Counted from the first letter of the stretch, positions 52,806-62,551 are shown. The stretch is DNA of 64,000 nucleotides from Azotobacter salinestris (GCF_009363155.1 NZ_CP045302.1:3951001-4015000); one strand, 5' to 3'. Numbers and translations are program-made. Notes: generated by a model from the sequence alone, not told the origin.

Positions 52806-55397
52806 TCAGGCGGCCTCGGCGAGCGGGGCTTCCTGGACCTTCTTCGGCAGAGACGACAGCAGGGCCATGATCAGTGCCGCCAGGTAGGGCAGCGACTGGA
52901 TCAGCAGGACCACCACCCAGAAGATCACGTCGTTGCTCGGGAAGCCCTGCACCAGGGCGATGCCGGCTGCGGCGCCCCACAGCACGAGCATGATCACGAC
53001 TTCCTCGCGGGCCTCCGCCAGCGCCACCAGGAAACCGTGGCTGCTCGCCATCTTCGGCGTGCGGAAGAACGGGATGCTGCTGGTGAAGAAGCCATAGAGC
53101 ACCGCCTTGGCGATGGTGTGCGACAGCGCCAGGCCGGCGATCGCGGCATAGAAGGCGTCCTTGAGATTGACGCCCACCGCGCGGCGGTAGAGGAACAGGA
53201 TCTTGCCGACCTTGAAGGCGAACAGCGCCAGCGGCGGAATGGCGAAGATCATCAGCGGCGGATCGACCCGGTGCGGCACGATGATCATCGCCGCCGACCA
53301 CAGCAGGGCGCCGAGGGTGAAGAAGATGTTCAGCCCGTCGGCGATCCACGGCAGCCAACCGGCCAGGAAGTGGTAGCGCTGGCCGCGGGTCAGCTCGGTA
53401 TCCCTGCCCCACAGCAGGCTGCGGGTGTGGCGCTTCATGATCTGGATGGCGCCGTAGGCCCAGCGGAAACGCTGCTTCTTGAAGTCGATGAAGGTGTCGG
53501 GCATCAGACCCTTGCCGTAGCTGCGTTCCGAGTAGGCGGCCGAGAGGCCCTTCTCGAACACCCGCAGGCCCAGCTCGGCGTCCTCGGTGATGCACCAGTC
53601 GGCCCAGCCCAGCTCGTCCAGCACCGAGCGGCGGGTCATGGTCATGGTGCCGTGCTGGATGATCGCATCGCGGTCGTTGCGGGTGATCATGCCGATATGG
53701 AAGAAGCCCTTGTATTCGGCGTAGCAGAGCTTCTTGAAGGCGCTTTCCCGGTCGTCGCGGTAGTCCTGCGGCGACTGCACCACGGCGATCTTCGGATCGG
53801 CGAAGTGCGGCACCATGTGCTTGAGCCAGTCGCGCTCGACGCAGTAGTCGGAGTCGATCACCGCGATCACCTCGGCATCCGGTGCGGTGTGCTGCATCAC
53901 ATAGTTCAGCGCGCCACCCTTGAAGCCGGCCAGCGGCGCGACGTGGAAGAACTTGAAGCGCGGGCCGAGGCGCGCGCAGTGCTCCTCGAGGGGCTGCCAG
54001 ACCGCCGGGTCCTTGGTGTTGTTGTCGATCACCAGCACTTCATAGTCCGGATAGTCCAGACGGGCGAGGGCGTCGAGGGTCTGCTTGACCATCTCCGGCG
54101 GCTCGTTGTAGCAGGGCACGTGGATCGACACCTTGGGCCGGTAGGCGTCGTCGCCGGTGACCGGCGGGAACGGCCGGCGGCGGTTGTACATCCACACCGT
54201 CTCGGCCAGTTCGTGGGCCTCGGTGAGCAGCACGATGAACACGCCGAGTGCGCCGAGGGCGAGGAGGAAGCCGACGGTGAGGCTGAACCAGGTGCTGTAC
54301 TGCTGGCTGTAGTCGTAGGCGATCCACACCAGGATCGAGCCGCAGGCGAAGGCGACGAAGGTCAGGAAGGTGCGGCCGCGCTGGCGCAACGCGCTGCTGT
54401 CGATCAGCAGCAGGGCCAGGGCCAGCAGGGCGAGGACCACCGAGCCGACCGCCAGCAGGCGCCACTGGGGAATGGCTACCACCGGTCCCTCGAAGGCGAA
54501 CTTGGGCTGGCGCTCGAAGTTGTAGACGCCCCAGTAGGCGCCGACCGAGCCCTCGTCGTCGATCTTCCAGGGCTGGTCGAAGGCCTCGATGACGAAGTAG
54601 TTGTAGCCCTGGGCGTTCAGGGTGTTGACCAGGGTGCGCAGGTAGATCGCCTGGTCGATCTGGGAGGCCTCGGCGCCACCGCGGGTGCGGCCGTTGCTCG
54701 GCCAGCCGACTTCCGAGAGCAGCAGCGGCTTTCTCGGGAACAGCTTCTTCAGGTCGCGGGCGCGGTCGAGGACGAACTGGACGGAGTCCTCCATCGGCAC
54801 GAATTCCCAGTAGGGCAGGATGTGCGCGGCGATCAGGTCGACGTGGCGGCCCAGTTCGGGGTATTCCTGCCAGATGTGCCACTGCTCGGAGGTGGTCACC
54901 GGCACCTTGACCGCGGAGCGGACCCGGTCGATGTAGGCGATCAGCGCATCCACGCTGATCTCGCTGCGGTACAGCGCCTCGTTGCCGACCACCACGCGCA
55001 CCACGCTGCGTGAGTTCCTGGCCAGTTCGATGGCCCTGGCGATCTCCCGCTCGTTGCGCTCGATATCCTCGCTGATCCAGATGCCCAGGGTCACGCGCAG
55101 GCCGAGCTCCTCGGCCAGGCGCGGCACGTTGGCCAGGGCGCCGTCCACCGAGTAGGTGCGGATGCTGTCGGTCTGCCGGCTGAGCAGCTCCATGTCGGCG
55201 CGGACTTCATCGTCGCTCGGGTAGACGTTTTCCTGGGGGTTCTGCCCCGGGCGGAACGGTGAGAAGGAGTAGCCGGAAATCTGCTCGGGCCAGTCCGGTG
55301 CGCTGACTGGCAGGTTGTAGAGCGCCCAGAAGCCGGTGAAGAGCGCAGCGACCGCCACGACCACCACCAGGTTGAGTCCGAATTTATGCGATGACAT
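52806..55397 (-). CDS. ndvB: NdvB-type glucan synthase, GH17-GT2 fusion
   Basis: The 863-residue inner-membrane protein joins a periplasmic GH17 glucosidase/transglucosylase domain (about 36-310, acid/base Glu140 in VGNE, nucleophile Glu229 in LLSEVGWPS) to a GT2 glycosyltransferase core (about 420-680) with DSD (515-517), TED (604-606) and QRFRW (642-646). Hydrophobic segments lie at 9-28, 316-332, 345-362, 370-391 and about 670-850. P. aeruginosa NdvB has this architecture and makes cyclic beta-1,3-glucans linked to biofilm tolerance. Start ATG 55397 ([10 protein letters not shown]) matches; an upstream reading adds 60 non-conserved residues. Confidence 0.92.
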   Translation of the reverse strand: MSSHKFGLNLVVVVAVAALFTGFWALYNLPVSAPDWPEQISGYSFSPFRPGQNPQENVYPSDDEVRADMELLSRQTDSIRTYSVDGALANVPRLAEELGLRVTLGIWISEDIERNEREIARAIELARNSRSVVRVVVGNEALYRSEISVDALIAYIDRVRSAVKVPVTTSEQWHIWQEYPELGRHVDLIAAHILPYWEFVPMEDSVQFVLDRARDLKKLFPRKPLLLSEVGWPSNGRTRGGAEASQIDQAIYLRTLVNTLNAQGYNYFVIEAFDQPWKIDDEGSVGAYWGVYNFERQPKFAFEGPVVAIPQWRLLAVGSVVLALLALALLLIDSSALRQRGRTFLTFVAFACGSILVWIAYDYSQQYSTWFSLTVGFLLALGALGVFIVLLTEAHELAETVWMYNRRRPFPPVTGDDAYRPKVSIHVPCYNEPPEMVKQTLDALARLDYPDYEVLVIDNNTKDPAVWQPLEEHCARLGPRFKFFHVAPLAGFKGGALNYVMQHTAPDAEVIAVIDSDYCVERDWLKHMVPHFADPKIAVVQSPQDYRDDRESAFKKLCYAEYKGFFHIGMITRNDRDAIIQHGTMTMTRRSVLDELGWADWCITEDAELGLRVFEKGLSAAYSERSYGKGLMPDTFIDFKKQRFRWAYGAIQIMKRHTRSLLWGRDTELTRGQRYHFLAGWLPWIADGLNIFFTLGALLWSAAMIIVPHRVDPPLMIFAIPPLALFAFKVGKILFLYRRAVGVNLKDAFYAAIAGLALSHTIAKAVLYGFFTSSIPFFRTPKMASSHGFLVALAEAREEVVIMLVLWGAAAGIALVQGFPSNDVIFWVVVLLIQSLPYLAALIMALLSSLPKKVQEAPLAEAA

Positions 55398-55640
55398 GAC
55401 TGATTCAGGTTCCAAGGGGTGGAGCTGGGGAAGCCGGCGAGCGCCGTCGGCGCATCCTACTTTGCCATCCCTGACCTGTATAGCTCCCGTCTGTCCCGCC
55501 ACGCCAGGGCCGGCGCAGCCTGCAGCCGTTTGGCAACGACCGGGCAGGCAAGTTCGGGGCGCTGCTCGCGGGAGCACGGCGAAGGCTTCAATCCCGCCTC
55601 GCCAGCGTCGATAATACCCGCCTGTTCGCGAGGTGGGTCA

Positions 55641-56453
55641 ATGACTACAGAGGATCAGCGTTTCGGCGGCATTGCCCGCCTGTACGGCCGTGACGGCCTG
55701 TCCCGGCTGGCTGCCGCCCATGTGGCGGTGGTCGGCATCGGCGGGGTCGGCTCCTGGGCGGCGGAAGCGCTGGCGCGCAGCGGAGTCGGCGAGGTTTCCC
55801 TGTTCGATCTGGACGACGTCTGCATCACCAATACCAACCGGCAGATCCATGCCCTGGGGGGGGCGGTGGGCCGGCCCAAGGTGGAGGCGATGGCCGAGCG
55901 CATCCGGGCCATCAATCCGGCCTGCCGGGTGCATCCGGTGGCCGATTTCGTCACCCGCGAGACCATGGCCGCGCTGATCACCGAGGATCTGGACTTCGTC
56001 ATCGACTGCATCGACAGCGTGGCGGCCAAGGCGGCGCTGATCGCCTGGTGCAAGCGGCGCAAGATCGGCATCGTCACCACCGGTGGCGCCGGCGGGCAGA
56101 TCGACCCGACGCAGATCCGGATTTGCGATTTGAACAAGACCTTCAACGACCCGCTGGCCGCCAAGGTGCGCTCGACCCTGCGCCGCGACTACGGCTTCTC
56201 GCGCACGCCGGGGCGGACCTACGGCGTGCCCTGCGTGTTCTCCAGCGAGCAGCTGCGCTATCCCAAGCCGGACGGCACGGTGTGCCAGAGCAAGGGCTTC
56301 GTCGGTGAGGGCGTGAAGCTCGACTGCGCCGGCGGCTTCGGTGCGGTGACCATGGTCACCGCCAGCTTCGGCATGGCCGCCGCGGCGCGTGCGGTGGACA
56401 AGCTGGTGGCCGGCGCGCGGCGGCCGGCGGAGCGGCGCGCACCTTCCGCCTGA
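55641..56453 (+). CDS. tcdA: tRNA threonylcarbamoyladenosine dehydratase
   Basis: TcdA (CsdL) uses ATP to cyclise t6A37 to ct6A37 in tRNA and works with the CsdA-CsdE sulfur system encoded nearby. The 270-residue E1/ThiF-type protein has GIGGVGSWAAEALARSGVG near residue 33, the FDLDDVCITNTNRQ motif, and a Cys in the CQSKGFVGEG region near residue 218. It is divergent from ndvB with a 243-bp gap, in which I see no gene. Confidence 0.95.
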   Translation: MTTEDQRFGGIARLYGRDGLSRLAAAHVAVVGIGGVGSWAAEALARSGVGEVSLFDLDDVCITNTNRQIHALGGAVGRPKVEAMAERIRAINPACRVHPVADFVTRETMAALITEDLDFVIDCIDSVAAKAALIAWCKRRKIGIVTTGGAGGQIDPTQIRICDLNKTFNDPLAAKVRSTLRRDYGFSRTPGRTYGVPCVFSSEQLRYPKPDGTVCQSKGFVGEGVKLDCAGGFGAVTMVTASFGMAAAARAVDKLVAGARRPAERRAPSA

Positions 56454-56559
56454 GGAGGGGCCGGGATTCTTTACCCGACGCTTACCGAATCCTGACCCCC
56501 GCCTGCCGTTCCGGCTGGCAGCATCGACGGCCGTTCCGATCGTTCCGGGGGCCGTGCGC

Positions 56560-57698
56560 ATGCCGAAATCCATGCTCTTGCGCCATTTCCTGCCACTTGC
56601 CGTGGGCACCGCACTGGCCGCCTGCGTTGGCCGGCCCGAGCCCCCCGGTGCGCCCGGCAGGAGTCATGAGCAGCACTTGGAGGGTGCCTACCGGCCGCTC
56701 GCGCGGCTGCCGGTGCGCGGCTGGGACGGCGAGTTGCAGGTGGCCGGACAGGCGGTCGAGGTCAGTTGGATGGCCCCGGAGCAGGCCCGGGGCGCGCCGC
56801 TGATCCTCTCCTGCCCGGGCTCGGCGAGGGCAGCCGGGGCGGCGCCCAGTGGCGACGGGCCTGGGCCGAGGCCGGCTATGCGGTACTCGCGGTGCAGCCC
56901 CGGCAGTACGGGCGGGCGATCCATTCCAGCCCCGAGGCGCAGGCCGGGGTATTCCGCTCCCTGGCGCAGAAGAGCTTTGCCGACAAGGCCCTGGCGGCAC
57001 GCATCGCCGTGCTCGAGCAGGTACTGGCGGAGCTGCGCAGCCGCGCCCAGGCCGGCGAGCCGAGTCTGGCTGGCGTCGACTGGCAGACGCTGACGGTGGC
57101 CGGCTTCGACCTCGGCGCGCAGGCCGCCGCCGCGCTGGCCGGCGAGCGTGCTAGCGGGGAGGCGGCGCGGCCCGGCTGGCAGCCGAAGGCGGCGATCCTG
57201 CTCAGTCCCTACGTGGCCGAGGTGCGCGAGGATGGGCGCTTCGGGCGCATCGGCACGCCGCTGCTGGCGCTCACCGGGCCGCGCGACGAGGACCCCTTCG
57301 GCTGGGGCGAGCCGCCGAGCCGCCGCCAACGGCTCTGGCAGGAGCTGCAGGTGCCCGGCAGCTACCAGCTGATCGCCGGCGAGGCCAGTCATCGGCTGCT
57401 GAGCGGCTCGTTCGAGGATATGTCGGGGCTGGGCGGCGGGCGGGAGGCTGGACGTCCGCCGCAGGGTCGGCCGGCAGGAGGCGGCGCTCCGGGCGGTGGT
57501 CCCGGCGGTTCCGGCCGGCTGGGACATGGCCAAGGCATGGAGGAGCGCGTCGATCCGCGCCAGATGGCCAGCCTGCTGAGCCTCAGCCTGGCCTTCCTCG
57601 ACGCCCGGGTGCGCGACGCTGCGCCGGCGCGCCTGTGGCTGGAGCGCGATGCCGCCCACTGGCTGGCGCCGACCGGCCGGCTCGAACGGAAACCCTAA
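56560..57698 (+). pseudogene. Alpha/beta hydrolase-like lipoprotein gene with -1 frameshift
   Basis: Two adjacent reading frames make one protein. The first (56560-56811) has a lipoprotein signal (LAAC, Cys22) and ends ARGAPLIL; the second continues LPGLGEGSRGGAQWRRAWAEA to 57698. They join at 56808-56811 if one base is missing from CTC-TC-CTG, and 1139 nt plus one gives an exact 379-residue frame. The predicted nucleophile elbow reads GFDLGAQ, Asp for the usual Ser, and a Gly/Pro-rich insert of about 45 residues follows. It is either a recent pseudogene or a sequencing error. It overlaps the convergent sufE stop by 4 bp. Confidence 0.8.
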
Positions 57699-58105
57699 CC
57701 CGGCGCAGCCAGTTCGCGCATCCGCTGCAGCACGGCGTTCAGGCCGTTGCTGCGCGACGGCGAGAGCTGGCGCGACAGGCCGAGGCGGGCGAACCAGTCG
57801 GCCAGATCCACGGCCTGCACTTCTGTCGCGCTGAGGCCATCGACCCGTGCCAGCAGCACCGCCAGCAGGCCGCGCAGCAGCCGTGCATCGCTGCCGGCGC
57901 GGAAATGCCAGTGGCCATCCCGCTGCTCGCCGAGCAGCCAGACTTGGCTCTCGCAACCCTGCACGAGGTTGGCCGGGCAGCGCTCTTGCTCCGTCAGCGG
58001 CTGCAGGCGTTCGCCCCACTGCAGCAGCAGGCGCGCGCGCTGCTCCCAGCCGGGGCACTGGGCGAAGGCCTCCAGGGCCTCGCGGGCGGTGGCGGGCAGG
58101 TTCAT
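57695..58105 (-). CDS. csdE: SufE/CsdE-family sulfur acceptor
   Basis: The 136-residue protein takes a persulfide from its cysteine desulfurase partner through Cys51 in VQGCESQVWL. The family fold and the C-terminal SRSNGLNAVLQRM motif are present. It overlaps csdA by 4 bp and is downstream of it on the minus strand, so the pair is made together; proximity to tcdA mirrors the CSD system (csdA-csdE-csdL) of E. coli. Confidence 0.92.
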   Translation of the reverse strand: MNLPATAREALEAFAQCPGWEQRARLLLQWGERLQPLTEQERCPANLVQGCESQVWLLGEQRDGHWHFRAGSDARLLRGLLAVLLARVDGLSATEVQAVDLADWFARLGLSRQLSPSRSNGLNAVLQRMRELAAPG

Positions 58106-59307
58106 CGCAGCAGCTCCAGGGCATGTCGAAGGGCGGCGAAGAGGCGCTCGAGGTCATCGCCGTCGCTGTACAGTCCCAGCGACACGCGCAGTGCGCCGGG
58201 CAGGCCGAGGCGGCGCAGCAGCGGCATGGCGCAGTGCTGACCGGCGCGCACGGCGATGCCCTGCTCGGCGAGCAGGTGGGACAGGTCGGCGTTGTGCACC
58301 CCCTCGATCACGAAGCTGGCCAGCGCGGTGTGCGGCTCGGCGAGCAGGTGCAGGCCATCGACGGTGCGCAGCCCGGCGAGCAGGCGCGCGTGCAGGGCCG
58401 CCTCGTGGGCGGCGACCGCCGCGCCGTCCAGGCTTTGCAGGTAGTCCAGGGTGGCGCCGAAGGCGATGGCCGCGCCGATCGCCGGGGTGCCGGCCTCGAA
58501 GCCGAGCGGTGCCGGACGGAAGCGTGCCTCCAGGTAGTCGGCCTGCTGGACCATCTCGCCGCCGAACTGCCAGTGACGCAGCCGCTCCAGCGCCTGCGGG
58601 CGGCCGTAGAGCACGCCGAGGCCGTCCGGGCCGTAGAGCTTGTGCGCGGAGAACACGTAGAAGTCGCAATCCAGCGCCTGCAGGTCGTGGCGGCCGTGGA
58701 CCGCGCCCTGGGCGCCGTCGACCACCGTCAGGACGCCCCGGGCACAGGCCAGGGCGAGCAGCGTCTCGAGCGGCTGCCAGCGGCCGAACACGTTGGACAG
58801 CTGGCTGACGGCGAGCAGCCGGGTGCGCGGGCCGATCAGCCGTCCGGCCTGTTCGAGGTCGATGTCGCCGGCCGCATCCAGCGGCAGCACCTGCAGCACC
58901 AGGCCACGGCGTTGCGCCAGCTGCTGCCAGGGCAGCAGGTTGGCGTGGTGCTCCAGGGCACTGACGACGATCTCGTCGCCCTCGACGAACAGGTGCTCGA
59001 GGCCGTAGGCGAGCAGGTTGAGGGATTCGGTGGCGCCACCGGTGAAGACGATCTGGCTGGCGCTTTCGGCGTTCAGCCAGGCGGCGACCTTCGCCCGCGC
59101 GTCCTCGAAGGCGCGTGTGGCGCGCTCGCCGGGGGCATGCTGGGCGCGGTGCACGTTGGCCGCGCCGCCGGCGTAGTAGCCGAGCAGGGCGTCCAGCATC
59201 GCCTGCGGCTTCTGCGCGGTGGCGGCGCTGTCCAGGTAGGTCTGGCCGTCCCGGGCGAAGGCGGCGAAGGCCGGGAAGTCGGCCCGCCAGGGGGAGGGGA
59301 GGGACAT
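58102..59307 (-). CDS. csdA: Cysteine desulfurase CsdA (group II)
   Basis: CsdA removes sulfur from cysteine with PLP and passes it to CsdE. The 401-residue enzyme has the PLP Lys223 in FSAHKLYGPDG, Asp197 contacting the pyridine nitrogen, and the catalytic Cys359 in RAGQHCAMPLL, without the long loop of group I (IscS) enzymes. It lies downstream of dapD with a REP-type repeat between them. Confidence 0.94.
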   Translation of the reverse strand: MSLPSPWRADFPAFAAFARDGQTYLDSAATAQKPQAMLDALLGYYAGGAANVHRAQHAPGERATRAFEDARAKVAAWLNAESASQIVFTGGATESLNLLAYGLEHLFVEGDEIVVSALEHHANLLPWQQLAQRRGLVLQVLPLDAAGDIDLEQAGRLIGPRTRLLAVSQLSNVFGRWQPLETLLALACARGVLTVVDGAQGAVHGRHDLQALDCDFYVFSAHKLYGPDGLGVLYGRPQALERLRHWQFGGEMVQQADYLEARFRPAPLGFEAGTPAIGAAIAFGATLDYLQSLDGAAVAAHEAALHARLLAGLRTVDGLHLLAEPHTALASFVIEGVHNADLSHLLAEQGIAVRAGQHCAMPLLRRLGLPGALRVSLGLYSDGDDLERLFAALRHALELLR

Positions 59308-59383
59308 GGTCGGCGCTGCTGTAGTGAGTGGGGGAAGTCGGCAGGATCGCCGGCGATCACTGGTCGGAGTGATGCAGTCCAGT

Positions 59384-59446
59384 GTAGGAGCGAGCGTGCT
59401 AGCGATCCAGACCGCTCGGGCACATCGCCAGCAGGCTGGCTCCTAC
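59384..59446. repeat. REP-type element (GTAGGAGC inverted repeat)
   Basis: GTAGGAGC (59384-59391) and GCTCCTAC (59439-59446) bracket a 63-bp element with GAGCG/CGCTC-like inner repeats. The sequence GTAGGAGCGAGC is the well-known pseudomonad REP core. It sits between dapD and csdA. Confidence 0.8.
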
Positions 59447-59462
59447 GTTCGGGCGCTGCGGA

Positions 59463-60497
59463 TCAGTTGTGGGCGTGCAGCGCCTCGTTCAGCTCGATGG
59501 CCGACTTGTGGGTCTTGCACTCCACGGCGCCGGTCTGCGAGTTGCGGCGGAACAGCAGGTCCGGCTGGCCGGCCAGGTCGCGGGCCTTGACCACCCTGAC
59601 CAGCTGGTTCTGCTCGTCGAGCAGGTTGACCTTGGTGCCGGCGGTGACATAGAGGCCGGACTCCACGGTGTTGCGGTCGCCCAGCGGGATGCCGATGCCG
59701 GCGTTGGCGCCGATCAGGCAGCCCTCACCCACGGAGATCACGATGTTGCCGCCGCCGGACAGGGTGCCCATGGTCGAGCAGCCGCCGCCCAGATCCGAGC
59801 CCTTGCCGACGAACACGCCGGCCGAGACGCGGCCCTCGATCATCCCCGGACCTTCGGTGCCGGCGTTGAAGTTGACGAAGCCCTCGTGCATCACCGTGGT
59901 GCCCTCGCCGATGTAGGCGCCCAGGCGGATGCGCGCGCTGTCGGCGATGCGCACCCCGGACGGCACCACGTAGTCGGTCATCTTCGGGAACTTGTCCACC
60001 GAGAAGACCTCCAGCAGTTCGCCCTTCAGGCGCGCTTCCAGCTGGCGGGCCGGCAATTCGGCGAGGTCGATGGCGCCCTGGTTGGTCCAGGCCACGTTGG
60101 GCAGCAGCGGGAAGATCCCGGCGAGGTTCTGCCCGTGCGGCTTGACCAGCCGGTGGGAGAGCAGGTGCAGCTTGAGGTAGGCCTCCGGAGTGGAGGTGAG
60201 GGCGGCGTCTTCGGCCAGCAGGGTGGCGACCAGCGGCTTCTGGGACTCGGCCAGGCGGGTGAGCAGGGCGGACTGGGCCGGATCGATGCTCTTCAATGCC
60301 TTGGCCAGCTCGGCGGCCTGGGTGGTGTCGAGGGCGATCGCCTGGTTGCCGCCGGCGTAGCCGAGGATCGGGCTGACCGCATCGACCAGCTCGGCGGCCG
60401 GATGCAGCAGCGGCTGGGCGTAGAAGACTTCCAGCCAGGCGCCCTGGCGGTTCTGGGTGCCGACGCCGAAGGCCAGGCTGAACAGGGTAGTGGACAT
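59463..60497 (-). CDS. dapD: Tetrahydrodipicolinate N-succinyltransferase
   Basis: DapD transfers succinyl from succinyl-CoA to tetrahydrodipicolinate in lysine/DAP synthesis. The 344-residue, pseudomonad-length type has an N-terminal regulatory region and a left-handed beta-helix of hexapeptide repeats (about 165-290), including IGEGTTVMHEGFVNFNAGTEGP and GGGCSTMGTLSGG. dapE lies elsewhere in the window and acts later in the pathway. Confidence 0.96.
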   Translation of the reverse strand: MSTTLFSLAFGVGTQNRQGAWLEVFYAQPLLHPAAELVDAVSPILGYAGGNQAIALDTTQAAELAKALKSIDPAQSALLTRLAESQKPLVATLLAEDAALTSTPEAYLKLHLLSHRLVKPHGQNLAGIFPLLPNVAWTNQGAIDLAELPARQLEARLKGELLEVFSVDKFPKMTDYVVPSGVRIADSARIRLGAYIGEGTTVMHEGFVNFNAGTEGPGMIEGRVSAGVFVGKGSDLGGGCSTMGTLSGGGNIVISVGEGCLIGANAGIGIPLGDRNTVESGLYVTAGTKVNLLDEQNQLVRVVKARDLAGQPDLLFRRNSQTGAVECKTHKSAIELNEALHAHN

Positions 60498-60536
60498 GCG
60501 GGTGTTCCTTGTTGCTGATTCGTGGAGGCGCCGGCT

Positions 60537-60893
60537 TCAGGCCAGCGCGGCGGAATAGAGGTCCGGCTTGAAGCCGACCAGGCTGCGCGCGCCGAGGTCG
60601 AGCACCGGGCGCTTGATCATCGAGGGCTGGGCGAGCATCAGCTCGATGGCCCTGGCCTGATCAAGATCGGCCTTCTGTGTGTCATCCAGTTTGCGGAAGG
60701 TGGTGCCGGCGCGATTGAGCACGACCTGCCAGCCGTGCTCGGCGCACCACTTCTCCAGTTGCGCGCGGTCGATGCCGGCGCTCTTGTAGTCGTGGAAGCG
60801 GTAGGCCACGCCCTGCTCGTCGAGCCAGGCGCGGGCCTTCTTCATGGTGTCGCAGGCCTTGATGCCGTAGAGGACCGGGGTTCCGTCTGTCAT
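60537..60893 (-). CDS. ArsC/Spx-family protein (YffB-like)
   Basis: The 118-residue thioredoxin-fold protein has a single N-terminal Cys14 in GIKACDTMKKAR and the LNRAGTTFRKL region of the YffB branch. YffB-type proteins bind glutathione in structures, but their physiological reaction is unknown; they are not the plasmid arsenate reductase. It is conserved upstream of dapD and probably co-transcribed with it (gap 39 bp). Start ATG 60893 gives the family length. Confidence 0.88.
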   Translation of the reverse strand: MTDGTPVLYGIKACDTMKKARAWLDEQGVAYRFHDYKSAGIDRAQLEKWCAEHGWQVVLNRAGTTFRKLDDTQKADLDQARAIELMLAQPSMIKRPVLDLGARSLVGFKPDLYSAALA

Positions 60894-61052
60894 CTGGGTA
60901 TCGTGTGGTCGGGAAGGAGGGCAGGGATTATGCCACGTCGGCTTTCTGCCGGCCGCTGCTCGAAGGCGCGGCGGCCGATCGGCCAAGGCCCGGGGGCGGG
61001 CCTGTTCCATCTGGTGCGGCCCCGAGCAGGGCGCGGGGCCAGGCGCCCGCCG

Positions 61053-62357
61053 CTATGCGCCGCACACCCGGTTGCGCCCTTCCTGCTTGGCCCGGTACAG
61101 GGCCTTGTCCACCCGTTCGACCAGGTCCGTCAGGGATTCGCCTTGCCGTGCCTGAGCCACGCCGATGGACAGCGTGATGCGACCCACGCCCGGCTGTGGC
61201 GTCCTGTCCAGGCGCTCGCGGATGCGTTCGGCCAGCTTGTTCGCCGCCGCCACTTCGCAGCAGGGCAGCACCAGCAGGAATTCCTCGCCGCCCCAGCGCG
61301 CCACGCTGTCGGTGGCCCGTACGCTGGACTGCAGCAGGGCGGCGACCGCCTGCAGGACCGCATCGCCGGCCGGATGTCCCCAGGTGTCGTTGATGCCCTT
61401 GAAGTGATCGATGTCGGCCAGCATCACGCAGAAGGACTGGCAGCCCTCGCGCGCGGCCTGGTGGGCCCTCTCCAGCTGCAGCTCGCCGGAGCGGCGGTTC
61501 AGCAGGCCGGTCAGTCCGTCCAGCCTGGCCTGCTGGCGCAGCTCCCGCTCGACCTGCACGCGCTCGGTCAGATCCTTGATGATGCTGACGAAGTGGGTGA
61601 CCTCGCCGTGGTGGTCGTGGATCGGCGTGACGGTTTCCTCGCAGTGGATCAGCCGGCCGTCCTTGTGCCGGTTGGCCACCGTGGCCCGGAACGTCTGGCC
61701 GCTCTTCAGGTCGTGCCACAGCCGGCGGTAGAACGCCTCGTCCTGCTTGCCCGACTTGAACAGGGCCGGCGTGCGGCCCTGCACCTCGGCCGCGCTGTAG
61801 CCGGTGACCAGCTCGAAGCCCTGGTTGACGAATTCGATCATGCCTTCCGCGTTGGTGATGAAGATCGCATCCTGCGCCACGTCGAGTGCGCGTACCAGCA
61901 ATTGGCTGGAGTGCTGCGCGGCTACCAGGTCGCTGATGTCCTGCTGCACCGATACGAAGTGGGTGATGGTGCCCGCCTCGTCGCGCACGGGCGATATGCT
62001 CCATTCGACCGTGTAGGGCGTGCCGTCCTTGCGGTAGTTGACGGTCGAGCTCCGGAAGTGGCGTCCCGTGCGCAGGTGCTCGCGCAGGGATTCGAGCACC
62101 GCAGGATCGGTCTGCGGCCCCTGCAGCAGGCGCGGCGTCTTGCCGAGGAGTTCTTCCACGGCATAGCCGGTCATCCGGCAGAACGCCGGGTTGGCGTACA
62201 GGATGCGCGGCCCCGAGGGGCCGGGCTGGGCGTCGGTGATCAGCACGGCGTTGAACGCCTGCCTGATGGCCTGCTGGAGCAGGGCGGGCAGGATGTCCGG
62301 TTCGGGAATGAGCGTATCCCTCTCCAGCGTGCCCGTGGTGCCCGGAGCGGGTGCCAT
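61053..62357 (-). CDS. PAS-PAS-GGDEF diguanylate cyclase
   Basis: The 434-residue soluble protein has two PAS domains (about 25-145 and 155-270) and a C-terminal GGDEF domain (about 280-434). The active-site loop is GGEEF (356-360) and the I-site RATD (347-350) is intact, so it should make cyclic di-GMP under feedback inhibition. The first PAS has a LOV-like segment GKTPRLLQGPQTDP, but Pro stands where photoactive LOV domains have Cys, so a light response is not expected. The reading frame extends far upstream on this strand; I start at 62357 because the rest overlaps the oppositely oriented ATPase gene. Confidence 0.87.
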   Translation of the reverse strand: MAPAPGTTGTLERDTLIPEPDILPALLQQAIRQAFNAVLITDAQPGPSGPRILYANPAFCRMTGYAVEELLGKTPRLLQGPQTDPAVLESLREHLRTGRHFRSSTVNYRKDGTPYTVEWSISPVRDEAGTITHFVSVQQDISDLVAAQHSSQLLVRALDVAQDAIFITNAEGMIEFVNQGFELVTGYSAAEVQGRTPALFKSGKQDEAFYRRLWHDLKSGQTFRATVANRHKDGRLIHCEETVTPIHDHHGEVTHFVSIIKDLTERVQVERELRQQARLDGLTGLLNRRSGELQLERAHQAAREGCQSFCVMLADIDHFKGINDTWGHPAGDAVLQAVAALLQSSVRATDSVARWGGEEFLLVLPCCEVAAANKLAERIRERLDRTPQPGVGRITLSIGVAQARQGESLTDLVERVDKALYRAKQEGRNRVCGA

Positions 62358-62490
62358 GTCGTCGTGCAGGGGGCGTGAAGAGGAAATGGCCGGGTTCTCC
62401 AGAGAGGGCTCTTGAGGTCCGCAGGCGAAACCTGACGGATCCAGGGTTCGACAGTGCAACGCGCGGAATGGATGCGAAACATTAAACACA

Positions 62491-62515
62491 GGACAAAAAG
62501 CCCGTCGAGGGCTTT
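62491..62515 (-). terminator. Minus-strand intrinsic terminator upstream of GGDEF gene
   Basis: Read on the minus strand, AAAGCCC (62515-62509) and GGGCTTT (62503-62497) pair around TCGAC and are followed by more T residues. It lies in the leader region of the GGDEF gene, 130-160 bp before its start. Confidence 0.6.
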
Positions 62516-62551
62516 CGTCCGTCGCGGGGCCCGCCGAGAAAAACCCGGCCC

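Noticed and set aside
60537-60893. Arsenate reductase of an arsenic operon
   Set aside because: Sequence fits the YffB branch, and no arsenic genes (arsR, arsB, arsH) are nearby.
61053-62357. Blue-light (LOV) photoreceptor cyclase
   Set aside because: The adduct-forming Cys is replaced by Pro in the LOV-like motif.
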